Of a stretch of DNA of 64,000 nt, positions 1 to 10,337 are shown one piece after another. This stretch comes from a bacterium (GTDB lineage: Bacteria; Zixibacteria; MSB-5A5; CAIYYT01). How positions within the stretch are numbered: the stretch's first letter is position 1; each line of letters begins with the position of its first letter. The notes below the pieces were generated by a model. The model saw nothing but the letters and a program-made list of their open reading frames with translations, was not told the DNA's origin and searched no databases. A program made the translations under genes and the position numbers. The stretch spans positions 62,001 to 126,000 of the forward strand of contig JADJGC010000023.1 of the NCBI GenBank assembly GCA_016708315.1. The letters are read 5' to 3'.

Positions 1-2381
1 CGGACGGAAATGTCGCTTCAATATTTGATAAGAAACTCAAACGAGAACTGTTATCGGCACCTGTACAATATCAACTACTCTTCGACAAACCGCGTCAGTG
101 GCCAGCTTGGGAGATTCAATATGAGGATATTATCATACCTCCGCGCGCCGTCCTCAAAGATCCAGTGGAAATCAAAGTCATCGAAAGCGGTCCGGTACGT
201 GCGTCAATCGAGATTCTTCGCAAGACCGATGCTTCGACTTTTAAAACCACTATCAGCCTCGTCGCCAACAGCGATCGCATTGAATTCAAGAACGAGATCG
301 ACTGGTACGAAAAGGAGACGCTGCTTAAGGTCGCTTTCCCGTTGACCTGTGCCAACGATAGCGTGACTTACGACCTCGGACTGGGAGCAATCAAGCGCGG
401 ACTTAATACAAAGCAGAAGTACGAAGTGCCCGGTCACCAGTGGGCGGATATGACCGACCCGTCGGGCGAGTACGGCGTGGCAATATTGAACGACTGCAAG
501 TACGGCTGGGATCATCCAGAAGCGGGAGTACTGCGCTTGACCTTGATTCACACACCGGGCGTATTCGAAAGCTGGAATTGGGTTGGTGACGAGAAGTCGC
601 AGGACATGGGACATCACGAGTTTACGTTTGCGATCTGCTCTCACAGTGGCGACTGGAGTGATTCCGACATTCCTGAACAGGCGGCACGGCTTAATCAGCC
701 TTTGGTAGCGTTCGCAACCGACAAGCATCGCGGGACGCTTGGTCGAGAGTTTTCACTGCTGAATGTCGATGCCAAATCTTCAGGCGATAATGTGTTCGTC
801 AATGCAGTCAAAATGTCAGAAACGGGTGATGAACTGATTGTTCGAGTCAAAGAAACCAAAGGCAAAGCGGCAAATTCCACTAAGATCAATTTCGCATTTC
901 CGATTGAGTCGGCACGCGAAGTCAACGGTTTTGAAGACCCGGTCGGCACCACATTGTTTCATGATAGCTCGCTGGAATTCTCGTTGACACCGTACCAGCC
1001 GAAAGCGTTCGCGGTGAAGCTAAAGACCGACCCGGCGGACGACCTGCCTCCAGTCAAGTGGCAGCCGGTGGTGCTTCCTTACAATCTCGACGCCATCAGC
1101 CTCGACAGTGATCGCAAGGACGGCAATATCGACGGCAAGGGGAATAGTCTGGCAGGAGAACTAGTTCCCGATACACTTTTATACAATGGCGTGTCTTTTG
1201 TGATGGGACCGAAGAAGGCGGGTGAACTGAATGCAGTTTCCTGCAACGGGCAAACGCTCAAACTGCCCAATGGAGACTATAACGAGCTGCATATCATAGG
1301 TTGCTCGGTTGGCGGCGCGATCGGAAGCACTTTTGCAATTGACCGATATGAGGAGTTCAAGATCTGGCTGCAGGACTATGTTGAACCACTTGGACAATGG
1401 AATAATCGCCTTGTGGCAGGTCAGTTGAATGAGGAACCGGATGGGATTGCACCCGGCTACATCAATCGCCAGCCAGTCGCGTGGTACGGATCGCATCGAC
1501 ATCTCGCCAGCGGAGAAAACGAAGCGTATCGCTTCACATATCTTTTCGCAGTGAATTACATAATCGAGAAGGGATCAAGAGAACTTACACTGCCGCAAAA
1601 CCCGAACATGAAGATTTTCGCAATCAGCGTTGCACAGACGCCATTTGCCGAGAATCTGACAAGAGTCCAGCCATTGTACGATGAACTTAGCAGCACTCTT
1701 GCTCGTGTTTCTGCAGATAGCAGCAGTTTTGTCGGTCAGTGCACGGTAAGTATGAGTTCCCCTAACCCCGGCGCTATGGTATATTACAGCTTGGACGGCA
1801 CAAGTCCGACGCTTAGTTCATCGCGATATCAAGAACCAATCACTCTGGCAGCCACCACGACGGTCAAAGCGCGTGCGATTCTCGATGGAAAAAGCGATCA
1901 TTTTGTCACCGCCGTTACCTATCGCCAACTCGTCCCGCATGAAGCCACACCGGTTACTGATCTCAAACCTGGGTTGGCTGCAGCGTATTACGAAGGCGAA
2001 TGGCAGAAACTGCCGGCGTTTGACTCACTGAAAGCTAAAGAGAGCTTCATCGCCGATTCGATTGCTCTTCCCGTGATCGCACGAGCGGAAGACTTTGGGT
2101 TGACGTTTGCCGGCTACTTCCTCGCACCGGCAGAGGGTCTGTACGAATTTGCTATCAGTTCCGATGATGGCAGCAAGGTGTTCGTAGGCGATTCACTGGT
2201 CGTCGACAACGATGGATTACATGGCGGTGGCGACGTGGTTGGTCAGATCGCGTTGAAGCCGGGATATCATCGGCTGTATATCCCGATGTTCCAATGCAAG
2301 GGAGGTCGCGAGCTAGACGTTCATGTCACCGGCCCGGGAATGCCACGCGAACGGCTGCGGGCGAATCGGCTGTTCCATTAG
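1..2381 (+). CDS. Alpha-mannosidase (GH38 family), C-terminal part with chitobiase-like and PA14 domains; 5' end outside window
   Basis: The reading frame is open from base 3 and gives 792 codons, so the true start and the catalytic N-terminal domain lie upstream. The first residues in frame (DGNVASIFDKKLKRELL) match the beta-sandwich region of GH38 alpha-mannosidases, which hydrolyse alpha-mannosides in glycans. After the GH38 C-terminal domains comes a chitobiase/hexosaminidase C-terminal-like module at about 1735-1920 (VYYSLDGTSP), then a PA14-type module at about 1965-2370 (SSDDGSKVFVGD), a fold often used for carbohydrate binding. This extension is unusual for the family and suggests extracellular glycan degradation. 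The gene converges on the ABC export operon and shares a terminator with it. GH38 assignment is from sequence patterns; substrate is inference. Confidence 0.8.
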   Translation, partial: DGNVASIFDKKLKRELLSAPVQYQLLFDKPRQWPAWEIQYEDIIIPPRAVLKDPVEIKVIESGPVRASIEILRKTDASTFKTTISLVANSDRIEFKNEIDWYEKETLLKVAFPLTCANDSVTYDLGLGAIKRGLNTKQKYEVPGHQWADMTDPSGEYGVAILNDCKYGWDHPEAGVLRLTLIHTPGVFESWNWVGDEKSQDMGHHEFTFAICSHSGDWSDSDIPEQAARLNQPLVAFATDKHRGTLGREFSLLNVDAKSSGDNVFVNAVKMSETGDELIVRVKETKGKAANSTKINFAFPIESAREVNGFEDPVGTTLFHDSSLEFSLTPYQPKAFAVKLKTDPADDLPPVKWQPVVLPYNLDAISLDSDRKDGNIDGKGNSLAGELVPDTLLYNGVSFVMGPKKAGELNAVSCNGQTLKLPNGDYNELHIIGCSVGGAIGSTFAIDRYEEFKIWLQDYVEPLGQWNNRLVAGQLNEEPDGIAPGYINRQPVAWYGSHRHLASGENEAYRFTYLFAVNYIIEKGSRELTLPQNPNMKIFAISVAQTPFAENLTRVQPLYDELSSTLARVSADSSSFVGQCTVSMSSPNPGAMVYYSLDGTSPTLSSSRYQEPITLAATTTVKARAILDGKSDHFVTAVTYRQLVPHEATPVTDLKPGLAAAYYEGEWQKLPAFDSLKAKESFIADSIALPVIARAEDFGLTFAGYFLAPAEGLYEFAISSDDGSKVFVGDSLVVDNDGLHGGGDVVGQIALKPGYHRLYIPMFQCKGGRELDVHVTGPGMPRERLRANRLFH

Positions 2382-2395
2382 GTCGAAGCAACGGT

Positions 2396-2435
2396 AAAGA
2401 AAGCAGGTCGGTGGTCACGCCTACCTGCTTTCTTT
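2396..2435. terminator. Bidirectional intrinsic terminator
   Basis: Perfect 13-bp inverted repeat: AAAGAAAGCAGGT (2396-2408) and ACCTGCTTTCTTT (2423-2435), with a 14-nt loop. A/T-rich outer ends give a U-rich tail in both directions. It lies between the convergent mannosidase gene and the last permease gene of the ABC export operon. Confidence 0.85.
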
Positions 2436-2442
2436 CTTCCGG

Positions 2443-4821
2443 CTATTCTTGCCTTAGCGCTTTGACGGGATCCGCTATTGCTGCCCGCAAGGTATGCGCG
2501 CTGACAGCAGCAAGTGCGACTAATCCGGTGATTGCCGCGGCAAGAAGAAAGCTCCAAAGAGACAATTCGATATGATAGGCAAAGTTCTCCAGCCACTTGC
2601 GCGCTGCATACCATGCCAGCGGCCAGATGATGACATTGGCAATCAGAACCATCACTACGAATTCGCGATTAATGCTGGCGAGAACCTGCGGTACTGATGC
2701 TCCGAGAACCTTGCGAATTCCAACTTCCTTACTGCGACGCACAGCGGTAATTCCTGCCAGACCGAAAATACCAAGAGCGGCAATGGTGATCGCAAAGAAC
2801 GCGGCTGCGGTAACTATTTTCGTCCAGCGTGACTCGCTGACGTATTGTTGCGCCAGATCGTCATCCAGAAATGTCCAGTTGCACTTGAGTCCATTAGATA
2901 CTTTCTCATAGGCCTTCTCGACTGCCGCCGTTGCGGCGGGAATCTCCTGATCGTCAACTCGCACAAGCAACTGGAAATATGGGTAAAGCTCGCGGGTAAA
3001 CAGAAGTGCAGGGCCGATTTCCTCGTGAAGCGACAGGAAATGATAGTCCTTTACAACTCCGACGATTGTCGGCGTTCCAAGTCCTTCGAAGACCGTATCA
3101 AGAGCCGGCACTATTGAACCGACGGTATAGCGCTGTCCCAATTGCTCCATGAGAGACTCATTCACAATTATCGGGTTGGCGGCATCAGCCGATGCATTAG
3201 CCGCAAAATCGCGGCCGTCGACAATGTTCATCCCCAGCGTGGATATGTACGCGGGGTCAACACGATAGAGATAGGCAGTGAAGTGCTTACCTTCTGCATT
3301 CCAGCCGGTGGCGTCGTAACCGCGGTTGAAGGACGCTGACGTAGCGGTGACACTGAGAATCTTGGATTCGCCCGACAATTCGTTTCTTAAGCGCTTCAAG
3401 AAGTCCTGATCGTTGATGCTGTTGTCTGCCGGACGCTCGATAACCATCACGGCACTGGGGGAGTAGCCCAAAGGCAATGACTCAAGATGACGACTCTGCT
3501 TTTGCATTACGACGGTCCCGATGAACAAGAATACTGACAGCCCGAGTTGGATAACGGTCATTCCGCGCATCAAGAGACCGGATCGCGCCATTGTTGCGGC
3601 ACGCCGGAATATTTCCGCAGGCTGTGGTCGCGAAAGCACTATTGCAGGAACCAGTCCGGCGCACAGTCCGCTGAGGACTGCAACTGCAAGCCCAAACGAA
3701 AGCAGCGCATAGTTGGTGATCCATGATGACTCCAACTCCCGGCCAAGGAAAGCGGAAAAAGCTGGTAATGCCATTTCAGCCATTGCGAATCCGATTATAG
3801 CTGCAAGGATTGCGAGTAGCACTGATTCCGCCAGAAACTGCCAGATGATTTGTTGGCGTACTGCGCCAAAAAGTTTGCGTACAGCGACTTCCCTGCACCG
3901 AATGGTTCCACGCGCGATACCGAGCGAAACATAGTTGATGCCGGCAATGAGTAGGATTACCAGTGCTATTCCTGAAAGAATGTAGGAATACAACGGATTC
4001 GAACCACCCGTTTGAGGATCGGGATGGACGTCCGGAAGGGCTCGCAATGTGAGTGGGACGGTCTCGTCACTTTTGCGGTCTGACCAGCGCCGCGCAATGA
4101 TCCCCGTCAATATCGTGGTGTCAACTTCCGAGACCGGCCTGTCAAACTCGACGAAAGTTCTGACTCGCCACCAATTCCATCGGTTGGACGCTACTTCATA
4201 GCGAAAGACGGCCGTCATTGGCACTACGATGGTGAATTGAATAGTTGAGTTTGACGGTACATTCTGTGCAACACCAACAATAGTAAAGGAACGCCGCTCG
4301 CCCTGTAAGAACAATTCAATGGTCTGATTGATAATGTCCGTTGTACCGAAGTACTTGATAGCCAGGCGTTCGGTGAGAATGGTCTCGTTCGGAGTCTGGA
4401 ATAGCTTCGTTGTATCGCCGTTTATCAATGGAAAGGTGAATACTGTAAACAGAGCTGGATCAGCAAATGTAATACGCTCGGTGTCTTGATGCCCACCGGC
4501 GATCATATGCACCTGGTCCGCGCCACTTATTCGAACGAATCTCTTTGCGGACGGTGTCTCTTCAAGAATTGCCGGGCCAAGCGGCAGCGGCATGTGGCTT
4601 ATTGGAGTCAGATCACCTTCTCCAGATTCGCGAAAAGCCACCATCTGGGCGATGTAGTCTGATTTTTCGTGAAATCCGTCAAACGACAATTCGTCTCGGA
4701 TAAATATCAAGATCAGCATCGTAACTGCAAATCCACAGGCGAGTCCGGCAAGATGAATGAATGTATAACCAACGTGCTTGCGCAGATTGCGTACGGCGAT
4801 CCCGATGTAATGCTTAATCAT
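2443..4821 (-). CDS. MacB/FtsX-type ABC transporter permease (promoter-distal)
   Basis: This 792-aa protein has the double layout of long MacB-like permeases: a first membrane helix near residues 20-42, a periplasmic MacB-type core domain, an FtsX three-helix block near 285-405, a fifth helix near 425-447, a second periplasmic domain, and a second FtsX block near 675-785. It ends in DPVKALRQE, close to the NPVKSLR-E tail of its paralogues here. Such permeases do not transport through the membrane themselves; they couple cytoplasmic ATP hydrolysis to periplasmic extrusion of peptides, lipids or drugs. The start ATG overlaps the stop of the upstream ATPase gene (ATGA, 4818-4821), implying translational coupling and a dedicated ATPase-permease pair. 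Substrate is unknown. Confidence 0.88.
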   Translation of the reverse strand: MIKHYIGIAVRNLRKHVGYTFIHLAGLACGFAVTMLILIFIRDELSFDGFHEKSDYIAQMVAFRESGEGDLTPISHMPLPLGPAILEETPSAKRFVRISGADQVHMIAGGHQDTERITFADPALFTVFTFPLINGDTTKLFQTPNETILTERLAIKYFGTTDIINQTIELFLQGERRSFTIVGVAQNVPSNSTIQFTIVVPMTAVFRYEVASNRWNWWRVRTFVEFDRPVSEVDTTILTGIIARRWSDRKSDETVPLTLRALPDVHPDPQTGGSNPLYSYILSGIALVILLIAGINYVSLGIARGTIRCREVAVRKLFGAVRQQIIWQFLAESVLLAILAAIIGFAMAEMALPAFSAFLGRELESSWITNYALLSFGLAVAVLSGLCAGLVPAIVLSRPQPAEIFRRAATMARSGLLMRGMTVIQLGLSVFLFIGTVVMQKQSRHLESLPLGYSPSAVMVIERPADNSINDQDFLKRLRNELSGESKILSVTATSASFNRGYDATGWNAEGKHFTAYLYRVDPAYISTLGMNIVDGRDFAANASADAANPIIVNESLMEQLGQRYTVGSIVPALDTVFEGLGTPTIVGVVKDYHFLSLHEEIGPALLFTRELYPYFQLLVRVDDQEIPAATAAVEKAYEKVSNGLKCNWTFLDDDLAQQYVSESRWTKIVTAAAFFAITIAALGIFGLAGITAVRRSKEVGIRKVLGASVPQVLASINREFVVMVLIANVIIWPLAWYAARKWLENFAYHIELSLWSFLLAAAITGLVALAAVSAHTLRAAIADPVKALRQE

Positions 4822-5537
4822 GATTTCTCAACCCGCCCATCAAGCAGATTGATAACACGCGATCCAAAACTTGCATTCTTCTCCGAGTGGGTGACTGGGA
4901 CAATTGTTGTTCCTTCCTTGTTCAAAGTCCTGAACAGGGACATGATTTCTTCGCCTTGTCCGGAATTCAGATTTCCAGTCGGCTCGTCAGCGAGGATCAG
5001 ATCCGGGTTATAGATTACGGCACGCGCAATTCCAACGAGTTGCTGCTGCCCACCGGACAATTGTGACGGGAACAGGTCCTTCTTGCCGACAATGTTGAAT
5101 CGATCGAGAACGTCTGCGATGAGCGCTTTGCGTTCAGGGGTCGGTACGTTCTTGTACAATAGCGGAGTCTCGAGATTCTCGTAGACAGTGAGTTCGTCAA
5201 GTAGATGGTAGCTCTGAAACACGAATCCTATGTGCTGCTTGTAAAGCTGGGCTCGCTGTTTTTCTTTAAGTACGGTGACGTCCTGACCCATGAAGATGTA
5301 GCTTCCATCGGAAGGAGAATCGAGAAGTCCGAGGATATGAAGTAATGTCGACTTTCCTGCGCCGGAGGGACCCATGATCGAGACAAACTCTCCCCTTTCG
5401 ACCGCAAGAGAAACATCCCTGAGGACATACGACCTGCCGGAACCAGATGGATACCACTTTGAGCAGTTGCGTATTTCGAACAAAGTGGTCGTGAATGAAT
5501 CTGAGTTTCTTACTCCGTCTGGTTGTGAAATTGTCAT
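4818..5537 (-). CDS. ABC transporter ATP-binding protein (MacB/LolD type)
   Basis: A 239-aa nucleotide-binding subunit: Walker A GPSGAGKS at residues 56-63, signature LSGGQ at 160-164, Walker B ILADEP at about 181-186 with the catalytic Glu, and an H-loop VTHS near 217. The FQSYHLLDELTVYEN stretch is typical of the LolD/MacB/FtsE group that powers FtsX-like permeases. Compared with the second ATPase here, it has an extra N-terminal 20 residues and carries QQQLVG instead of the usual QQQRVA after the signature. GAGGA lies 8 nt before the ATG. It is coupled by a 4-nt overlap to the permease at 2443-4821 and lies 31 nt downstream of the permease gene at 5568-7946, inside one long operon. Confidence 0.92.
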   Translation of the reverse strand: MTISQPDGVRNSDSFTTTLFEIRNCSKWYPSGSGRSYVLRDVSLAVERGEFVSIMGPSGAGKSTLLHILGLLDSPSDGSYIFMGQDVTVLKEKQRAQLYKQHIGFVFQSYHLLDELTVYENLETPLLYKNVPTPERKALIADVLDRFNIVGKKDLFPSQLSGGQQQLVGIARAVIYNPDLILADEPTGNLNSGQGEEIMSLFRTLNKEGTTIVPVTHSEKNASFGSRVINLLDGRVEKS

Positions 5538-5567
5538 GTGGAAAATCCTCGACTTCTCAAGTTGCGA

Positions 5568-7946
5568 CTATTCATAACGAAGGCTCTTGACTGGGTTGCT
5601 GGTTGCAGATTTCAATGTCTGAATTGCCACCGTCAGTAGAGCAATCAGTAGCGCACCGAAACCTGCGAATGCTAACGACCACCAGGAGACATCAACTCGG
5701 TATGCGAAGTTTTGCAGCCATTGCTCGATTGCCAGATAGCCAATCGGCCATGCGATGACATTGGCAACGAGTATCCAGAGCACAAATTCCTTAGTGTGAA
5801 GCACTACAATCGACGCGATTGATGCGCCGAGCACTTTGCGGATTCCTGTCTCCTTGGTTCGTCGGGCTATCCGATATGACGCCAGACTGATGAGTCCGAG
5901 GCAGGCGATGGCGATTGCAATCACCGTATACAGTAGCAGTATTCTGCCTGCTTGTTGCTCAGCCTGATAGGCACTGGCAAAGGACACGTCGAGAAACGAG
6001 TAATTGAAGGGTCGTTCGGGAACGACTTCTGACCAAAGTTTCTCCAACTCGACGAGAGTAGCCGACAGGTCGGCTGTCGAGATCTTTATCGCCATATTAG
6101 TCGGACGCGACGGATCCATGTAGAGCATCAAAGGGCGAATCGGCAAATGCAGTGACGCATAATTGTAATCCTTCACGACACCGATAACATTGATCTTCAG
6201 CTCAGGCGGTTGGATGATGTTGCGTCCAACGGCTTCGTCCCACCCCATACTTTTGGCAGCTGTCTCATTTATTATGCATGGCATTGAGGTTTCAGATTCT
6301 GATACAGCACCGCTAAAATTGCGGCCGGAAGCCAGTTCGAGTCCGAATGTCTCGAGATAGTCCTCATCGACGACGTTTAGATTGAACAAGAGCTGCTTGT
6401 CGGGCGGACCTCCTTCCCAGTTGAACGAAGCGGAAGACTGCTGTTGCGAGCTCGGAAGAGCACCTATTGCAGTAACCGATTTGACTGCTGAATGAGAGCC
6501 AAGTGCAGCCTTGAGAGCCGGGACCTTTTCCTTCAGTTCTTGACCTGGCAACGCAACGGTAACTATCTGGTCTTTATCGAAGCCGATGTCGCGAGAACTG
6601 AAGTAGTCCAGTTGCCGATAAATCGTCACAGTACCGATTATCAATGAGATCGAAGCCACGAATTGTAGGATTACCAAGGAAGCGCGCAAAGCTGATGAAT
6701 GAGTGCTCACATTACCGGAAGATCTGATAGCCAAAGCCGAGCGAAGCGAAGAGAGATGTAGTGCAGGGTAAAGTCCGGCGCCGATTGAAGTCACCAGCCA
6801 TGTCCCGACTATGGTGACCAACGCCGGCCAATCGAAACGGAAATATTGACGCAGATTCGAGTCAAACCAACGGTTTGCACCAATCACTATGAACTCTGAT
6901 ATGACAATTGCCACGATCATTGCAAGACCTGAAGCAACTAGTGATTCGCCGAAGAATTGCATCATAAGTCGCATGCGGTCTGCGCCAAGAGCCTTTCTAA
7001 CGCCAATTTCGCGTTCGCGGCTGATTGCACGCGCTGTCGCCAAGTTCGTATAGTTGACGCACGCGATGATTAACACCGCCAAAGCAGTGGCCCCGAAGAC
7101 CCAAAGGAGCAGTTTCGAACTTCGCACTGCAAAGTCACCCTGCAAGTTTGGTGTGAGATGAACTTCGCGAATCGGTTGAATTGAGAGCTGCGGTGGAGTT
7201 CCGTCAGGTCGATAGCGGCTAAGCACGTCCCTAATCTTCGAGTTGATGGTTGTCGCATTTGCACCATCGGCAATGAGTACGAACGTGCCGTAGGCGTTTG
7301 TGCGCCAGTCGTGCAGATAAGTACCAGCTGCAACAGCCGCGTGTGTATTCATTGTCACGAGGATATTTGGACGGAAGCTGATGTTAAACGGCAGCGGCTC
7401 CATAACACCGGTGACGGCAAGATCATCGCGATTGTCAATTCGAATTGACTTCCCTATCGGATCACTGCTTCCAAAATACTTCTCTGCGGCCTCCGCACTG
7501 AGAATTGCCTGGTTCGGTCCGTTGAGTGCGGATGCGCGCTGACCAAAGCGAAGCGGCAGGTCAAATATCTCGAGAATATTTGAATCAGCGTAAAAGACTG
7601 ACGATTCATAGAATCGCCTGTCGTCAACAGCAAACAACAATGAAGCAGGCGATTGAACTCGCGCGACTTGTTCGAATTCCGGAAATTCCTGTGCCAAGAC
7701 TGGAGCTAGATTGAACGGCAAAGCCGCAAGCCGCTGACCGTCTGCAGCAAATTGTTGGCTTCCAATGACGCGGGCTATACGGTCGTGGTTACGCCAATTG
7801 GAATCGAAGCCGGTTTCAAAGCGGATCCAGCTTGCCGTGACAAGAAAACTCGCCAGACCGATTGCCAACCCAATTGTTGTGATGGTGGTATAGGTCTTCT
7901 GTCTCGCCGCTTGTCGGAGTATTCCAATTAGAAAGTGTTTGATCAT
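5568..7946 (-). CDS. MacB/FtsX-type ABC transporter permease
   Basis: A 792-aa double-FtsX permease with the same plan as its three neighbours: N-terminal helix near 17-38, periplasmic domain, FtsX block near 275-400, helix near 420-440, second periplasmic domain, final FtsX block near 675-785. The C-terminus is NPVKSLRYE. The GIRKVLGAS segment before the last FtsX helices is the typical coupling-helix motif that contacts the ATPase. No ATPase gene is directly paired with it, so it presumably uses one of the two ATPases of the operon or assembles with a sister permease. Spacing to the upstream permease gene is only 21 nt. Confidence 0.87.
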   Translation of the reverse strand: MIKHFLIGILRQAARQKTYTTITTIGLAIGLASFLVTASWIRFETGFDSNWRNHDRIARVIGSQQFAADGQRLAALPFNLAPVLAQEFPEFEQVARVQSPASLLFAVDDRRFYESSVFYADSNILEIFDLPLRFGQRASALNGPNQAILSAEAAEKYFGSSDPIGKSIRIDNRDDLAVTGVMEPLPFNISFRPNILVTMNTHAAVAAGTYLHDWRTNAYGTFVLIADGANATTINSKIRDVLSRYRPDGTPPQLSIQPIREVHLTPNLQGDFAVRSSKLLLWVFGATALAVLIIACVNYTNLATARAISREREIGVRKALGADRMRLMMQFFGESLVASGLAMIVAIVISEFIVIGANRWFDSNLRQYFRFDWPALVTIVGTWLVTSIGAGLYPALHLSSLRSALAIRSSGNVSTHSSALRASLVILQFVASISLIIGTVTIYRQLDYFSSRDIGFDKDQIVTVALPGQELKEKVPALKAALGSHSAVKSVTAIGALPSSQQQSSASFNWEGGPPDKQLLFNLNVVDEDYLETFGLELASGRNFSGAVSESETSMPCIINETAAKSMGWDEAVGRNIIQPPELKINVIGVVKDYNYASLHLPIRPLMLYMDPSRPTNMAIKISTADLSATLVELEKLWSEVVPERPFNYSFLDVSFASAYQAEQQAGRILLLYTVIAIAIACLGLISLASYRIARRTKETGIRKVLGASIASIVVLHTKEFVLWILVANVIAWPIGYLAIEQWLQNFAYRVDVSWWSLAFAGFGALLIALLTVAIQTLKSATSNPVKSLRYE

Positions 7947-7967
7947 ACTTTTCTGCTGGTTGTGGTT

Positions 7968-10319
7968 TTACTCATATCGCAGTGATTTCACCGGGTTTGC
8001 CGACGCGGCGCGTACAGTTTGGATTACCACCGTGGAGAGCGCCAACGTCAGCGTCGTTGCAGCTGCCAAAGCGAAGATCCACCATGGCAGATCGGTGCTG
8101 TAAGCAAATCCATCAAGCCATTTCTTGGCAATTAGATAAGCGATGGGCCAAGCGATGAGATTTGCAGCCAGAAGCCACAGCAAGTATTGTCGCAGGTGAA
8201 GCGAGATGATGCTGGTAACTGTTGCACCGAGGACCTTTCGTACACCGACCTCCTTGGTGCGCCGTTCAATGCTAAACGTCGCCAATCCAAACAATCCGAG
8301 ACAAGCAAGAATCACTGCCAGCGCTGCAAAGAATGAGATGGTTTGCTGCATGCGAATCTCCGAACTGTATAGTCGGTCAAATGCCTGATTCATGAAGAAC
8401 GAACGATACGGCGTATTTGGTAGAACCTTGGTCGCAACTTGTTCTATGCTACTCATCAGCGTCTGTAAATCATCCGTGGCAATTCGCAATACGAGATTGG
8501 AGTAGCTGCTCGAATCGGGATACAACACCAGAGGCGCGATCGATTCACGCATAGAATTGAAGTGAAAATCCCCTATGACTCCGACAATCTCGGCCGGAAC
8601 GCTATCATTGAGAAACATCATCTTTCCGACAGCGTCGGTCCAGCCAATCTGCTTGAGTGCGGATTCATTGATCATGCAAACGCCCGACTCGCCCTGACGA
8701 AAGTTGCGCCCGCTTACCAGTGGCAGGTTAAATGTTTCGAGAAAATTCTCATCGACAGGATCCGTATTGAACAAGACCTCTTCTCCGGGCGTTTGACCTT
8801 CCCAATTGTAAGTTGAGGACCACACAATCTGGTGCGGCAACTGTGTTACCGCAGAAATCGTTGTAACTCCGTTGATCTGCAGTAGTTGTTCGCGAAGGAG
8901 TTTCCGATGAGCTCTTGCTTCCTCACCTCGCATTGGTATTACCAGTAGCTCTTCGGCATTTGCGGCTAGAGAGCTTGAGAGCATAAAATTCTGCTGACGC
9001 AGGATCACAACTGTAAGCACTATTAGAACAACCGAAGCGGCAAATTGCAGCACAACCAATGCACGTCGAAGGCGATTGCCTTGTAGGCTCCGATCTTTCA
9101 GCATTCGAGATGGAGAATCTTGAATCAATGAAATGGCGGGATAGACTCCCGCTGCCAATCCGGTAGTTAGCCACACGATTGGAAGAAAGGCGAGCAACAG
9201 AATATCACGCAGAGAATCTCTCGTAAGTTCGGGGCTAAGGATGTTGCGCAAATATGGAAATGAAATCTCTACTAAGACTAACGCCAACATCACTGCAATA
9301 CCGGATGCGGCGAGCGCTTCGGCAATGATTTGGCGCCGAATTTGGGTCACAGCGGCGCCGAGGCAAGCGCGAACTCCGAATTCACGGAAACGTAACCCTG
9401 CCCTTGCCGTCGCAAGGTTTACATAGTTGATACAGGCGATGAGCAAGACAAGAAGCGCGACTGCAGCGAAGACACCGAGTCTTCTTGGATCGGAAGTACT
9501 CGAATTGTCTGCGACAAGGGTGGGACCAAGATGAATGTCGGTTACCAACTGTGCATAAAGTCGCGTTGTGCTTTCACGTCCACGAAACTTCGTAAGACTC
9601 GTCTCAAGTCGCTCCGCAAACCCGGCAAAGTCGGCGCCTTTTTGGAGCAGTACATAAGTTGAATATCCGTTAGATCCCCAGCTTTCACGTCGCTGAGCTG
9701 ACCAGCCCTCACTCACAGTTGGCATAGAAACGACCATTGACATCCTCAGGTGGCTGTTGCCCGGGACTGGACGCAACACTCCAGTAATTAACACCTGATC
9801 CACGCTATTGACCTTAAGTGTTTTCCCTACGGGATCCTCTTCGTGGAAAAAACGCTTCGCGAGGTCGCTTGAGATAACTGCCGAGTTCTTCCTGTCCAAA
9901 GCGTTTGCGGAATCGCCAGAGACGAGTGTGAAACTAAAAAGATCGAAGAATGTGCTGTCGGCATAAACCAGGCTCGATTCAAAGGCAAGGTCAGCACCGC
10001 GGCTAAGTACTACTCCGGGACCATACCAAATGCGTGCAGTCGCTTCAACTTCGGCAAATTCTCTCTCCAAAGCCGGTCCAAGCGGAAATGGCGTGACAGC
10101 GACATCCAAATTTCCGGTTGGATACTCCTGGACATTGTAAATGCGGTAGAGTCGATCTGAGTTTGCATGAAAAGAGTCGTAGCTCGTTTCAAATCTAATC
10201 CAGGCAGTAATGATAATGACTGCTCCGACCCCGATTGCCAAACCAACAACACCAATGGACTGAAACACTTTCTGCCGGGAAATCTGCCTGAAGTATAGTC
10301 TAAGATAGTGGCCGAGCAT
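7968..10319 (-). CDS. MacB/FtsX-type ABC transporter permease
   Basis: A 783-aa double-FtsX permease. Two periplasmic MacB-like domains alternate with FtsX helix blocks; the coupling motifs VRACLGAA (first half) and GVRKVLGATV (second half) and the tail NPVKSLRYE are conserved with the neighbouring paralogue at 5568-7946, which it most resembles. It sits 18 nt downstream of the permease at 10338-12722 and 21 nt upstream of the next, so the genes are co-transcribed. Like its neighbour, it has no ATPase of its own. Probable function is ATP-driven periplasmic efflux together with the adaptor at 13512-14768; substrate cannot be read from the sequence. Confidence 0.87.
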   Translation of the reverse strand: MLGHYLRLYFRQISRQKVFQSIGVVGLAIGVGAVIIITAWIRFETSYDSFHANSDRLYRIYNVQEYPTGNLDVAVTPFPLGPALEREFAEVEATARIWYGPGVVLSRGADLAFESSLVYADSTFFDLFSFTLVSGDSANALDRKNSAVISSDLAKRFFHEEDPVGKTLKVNSVDQVLITGVLRPVPGNSHLRMSMVVSMPTVSEGWSAQRRESWGSNGYSTYVLLQKGADFAGFAERLETSLTKFRGRESTTRLYAQLVTDIHLGPTLVADNSSTSDPRRLGVFAAVALLVLLIACINYVNLATARAGLRFREFGVRACLGAAVTQIRRQIIAEALAASGIAVMLALVLVEISFPYLRNILSPELTRDSLRDILLLAFLPIVWLTTGLAAGVYPAISLIQDSPSRMLKDRSLQGNRLRRALVVLQFAASVVLIVLTVVILRQQNFMLSSSLAANAEELLVIPMRGEEARAHRKLLREQLLQINGVTTISAVTQLPHQIVWSSTYNWEGQTPGEEVLFNTDPVDENFLETFNLPLVSGRNFRQGESGVCMINESALKQIGWTDAVGKMMFLNDSVPAEIVGVIGDFHFNSMRESIAPLVLYPDSSSYSNLVLRIATDDLQTLMSSIEQVATKVLPNTPYRSFFMNQAFDRLYSSEIRMQQTISFFAALAVILACLGLFGLATFSIERRTKEVGVRKVLGATVTSIISLHLRQYLLWLLAANLIAWPIAYLIAKKWLDGFAYSTDLPWWIFALAAATTLTLALSTVVIQTVRAASANPVKSLRYE

Positions 10320-10337
10320 TCTTCAACTCCAAAATTC

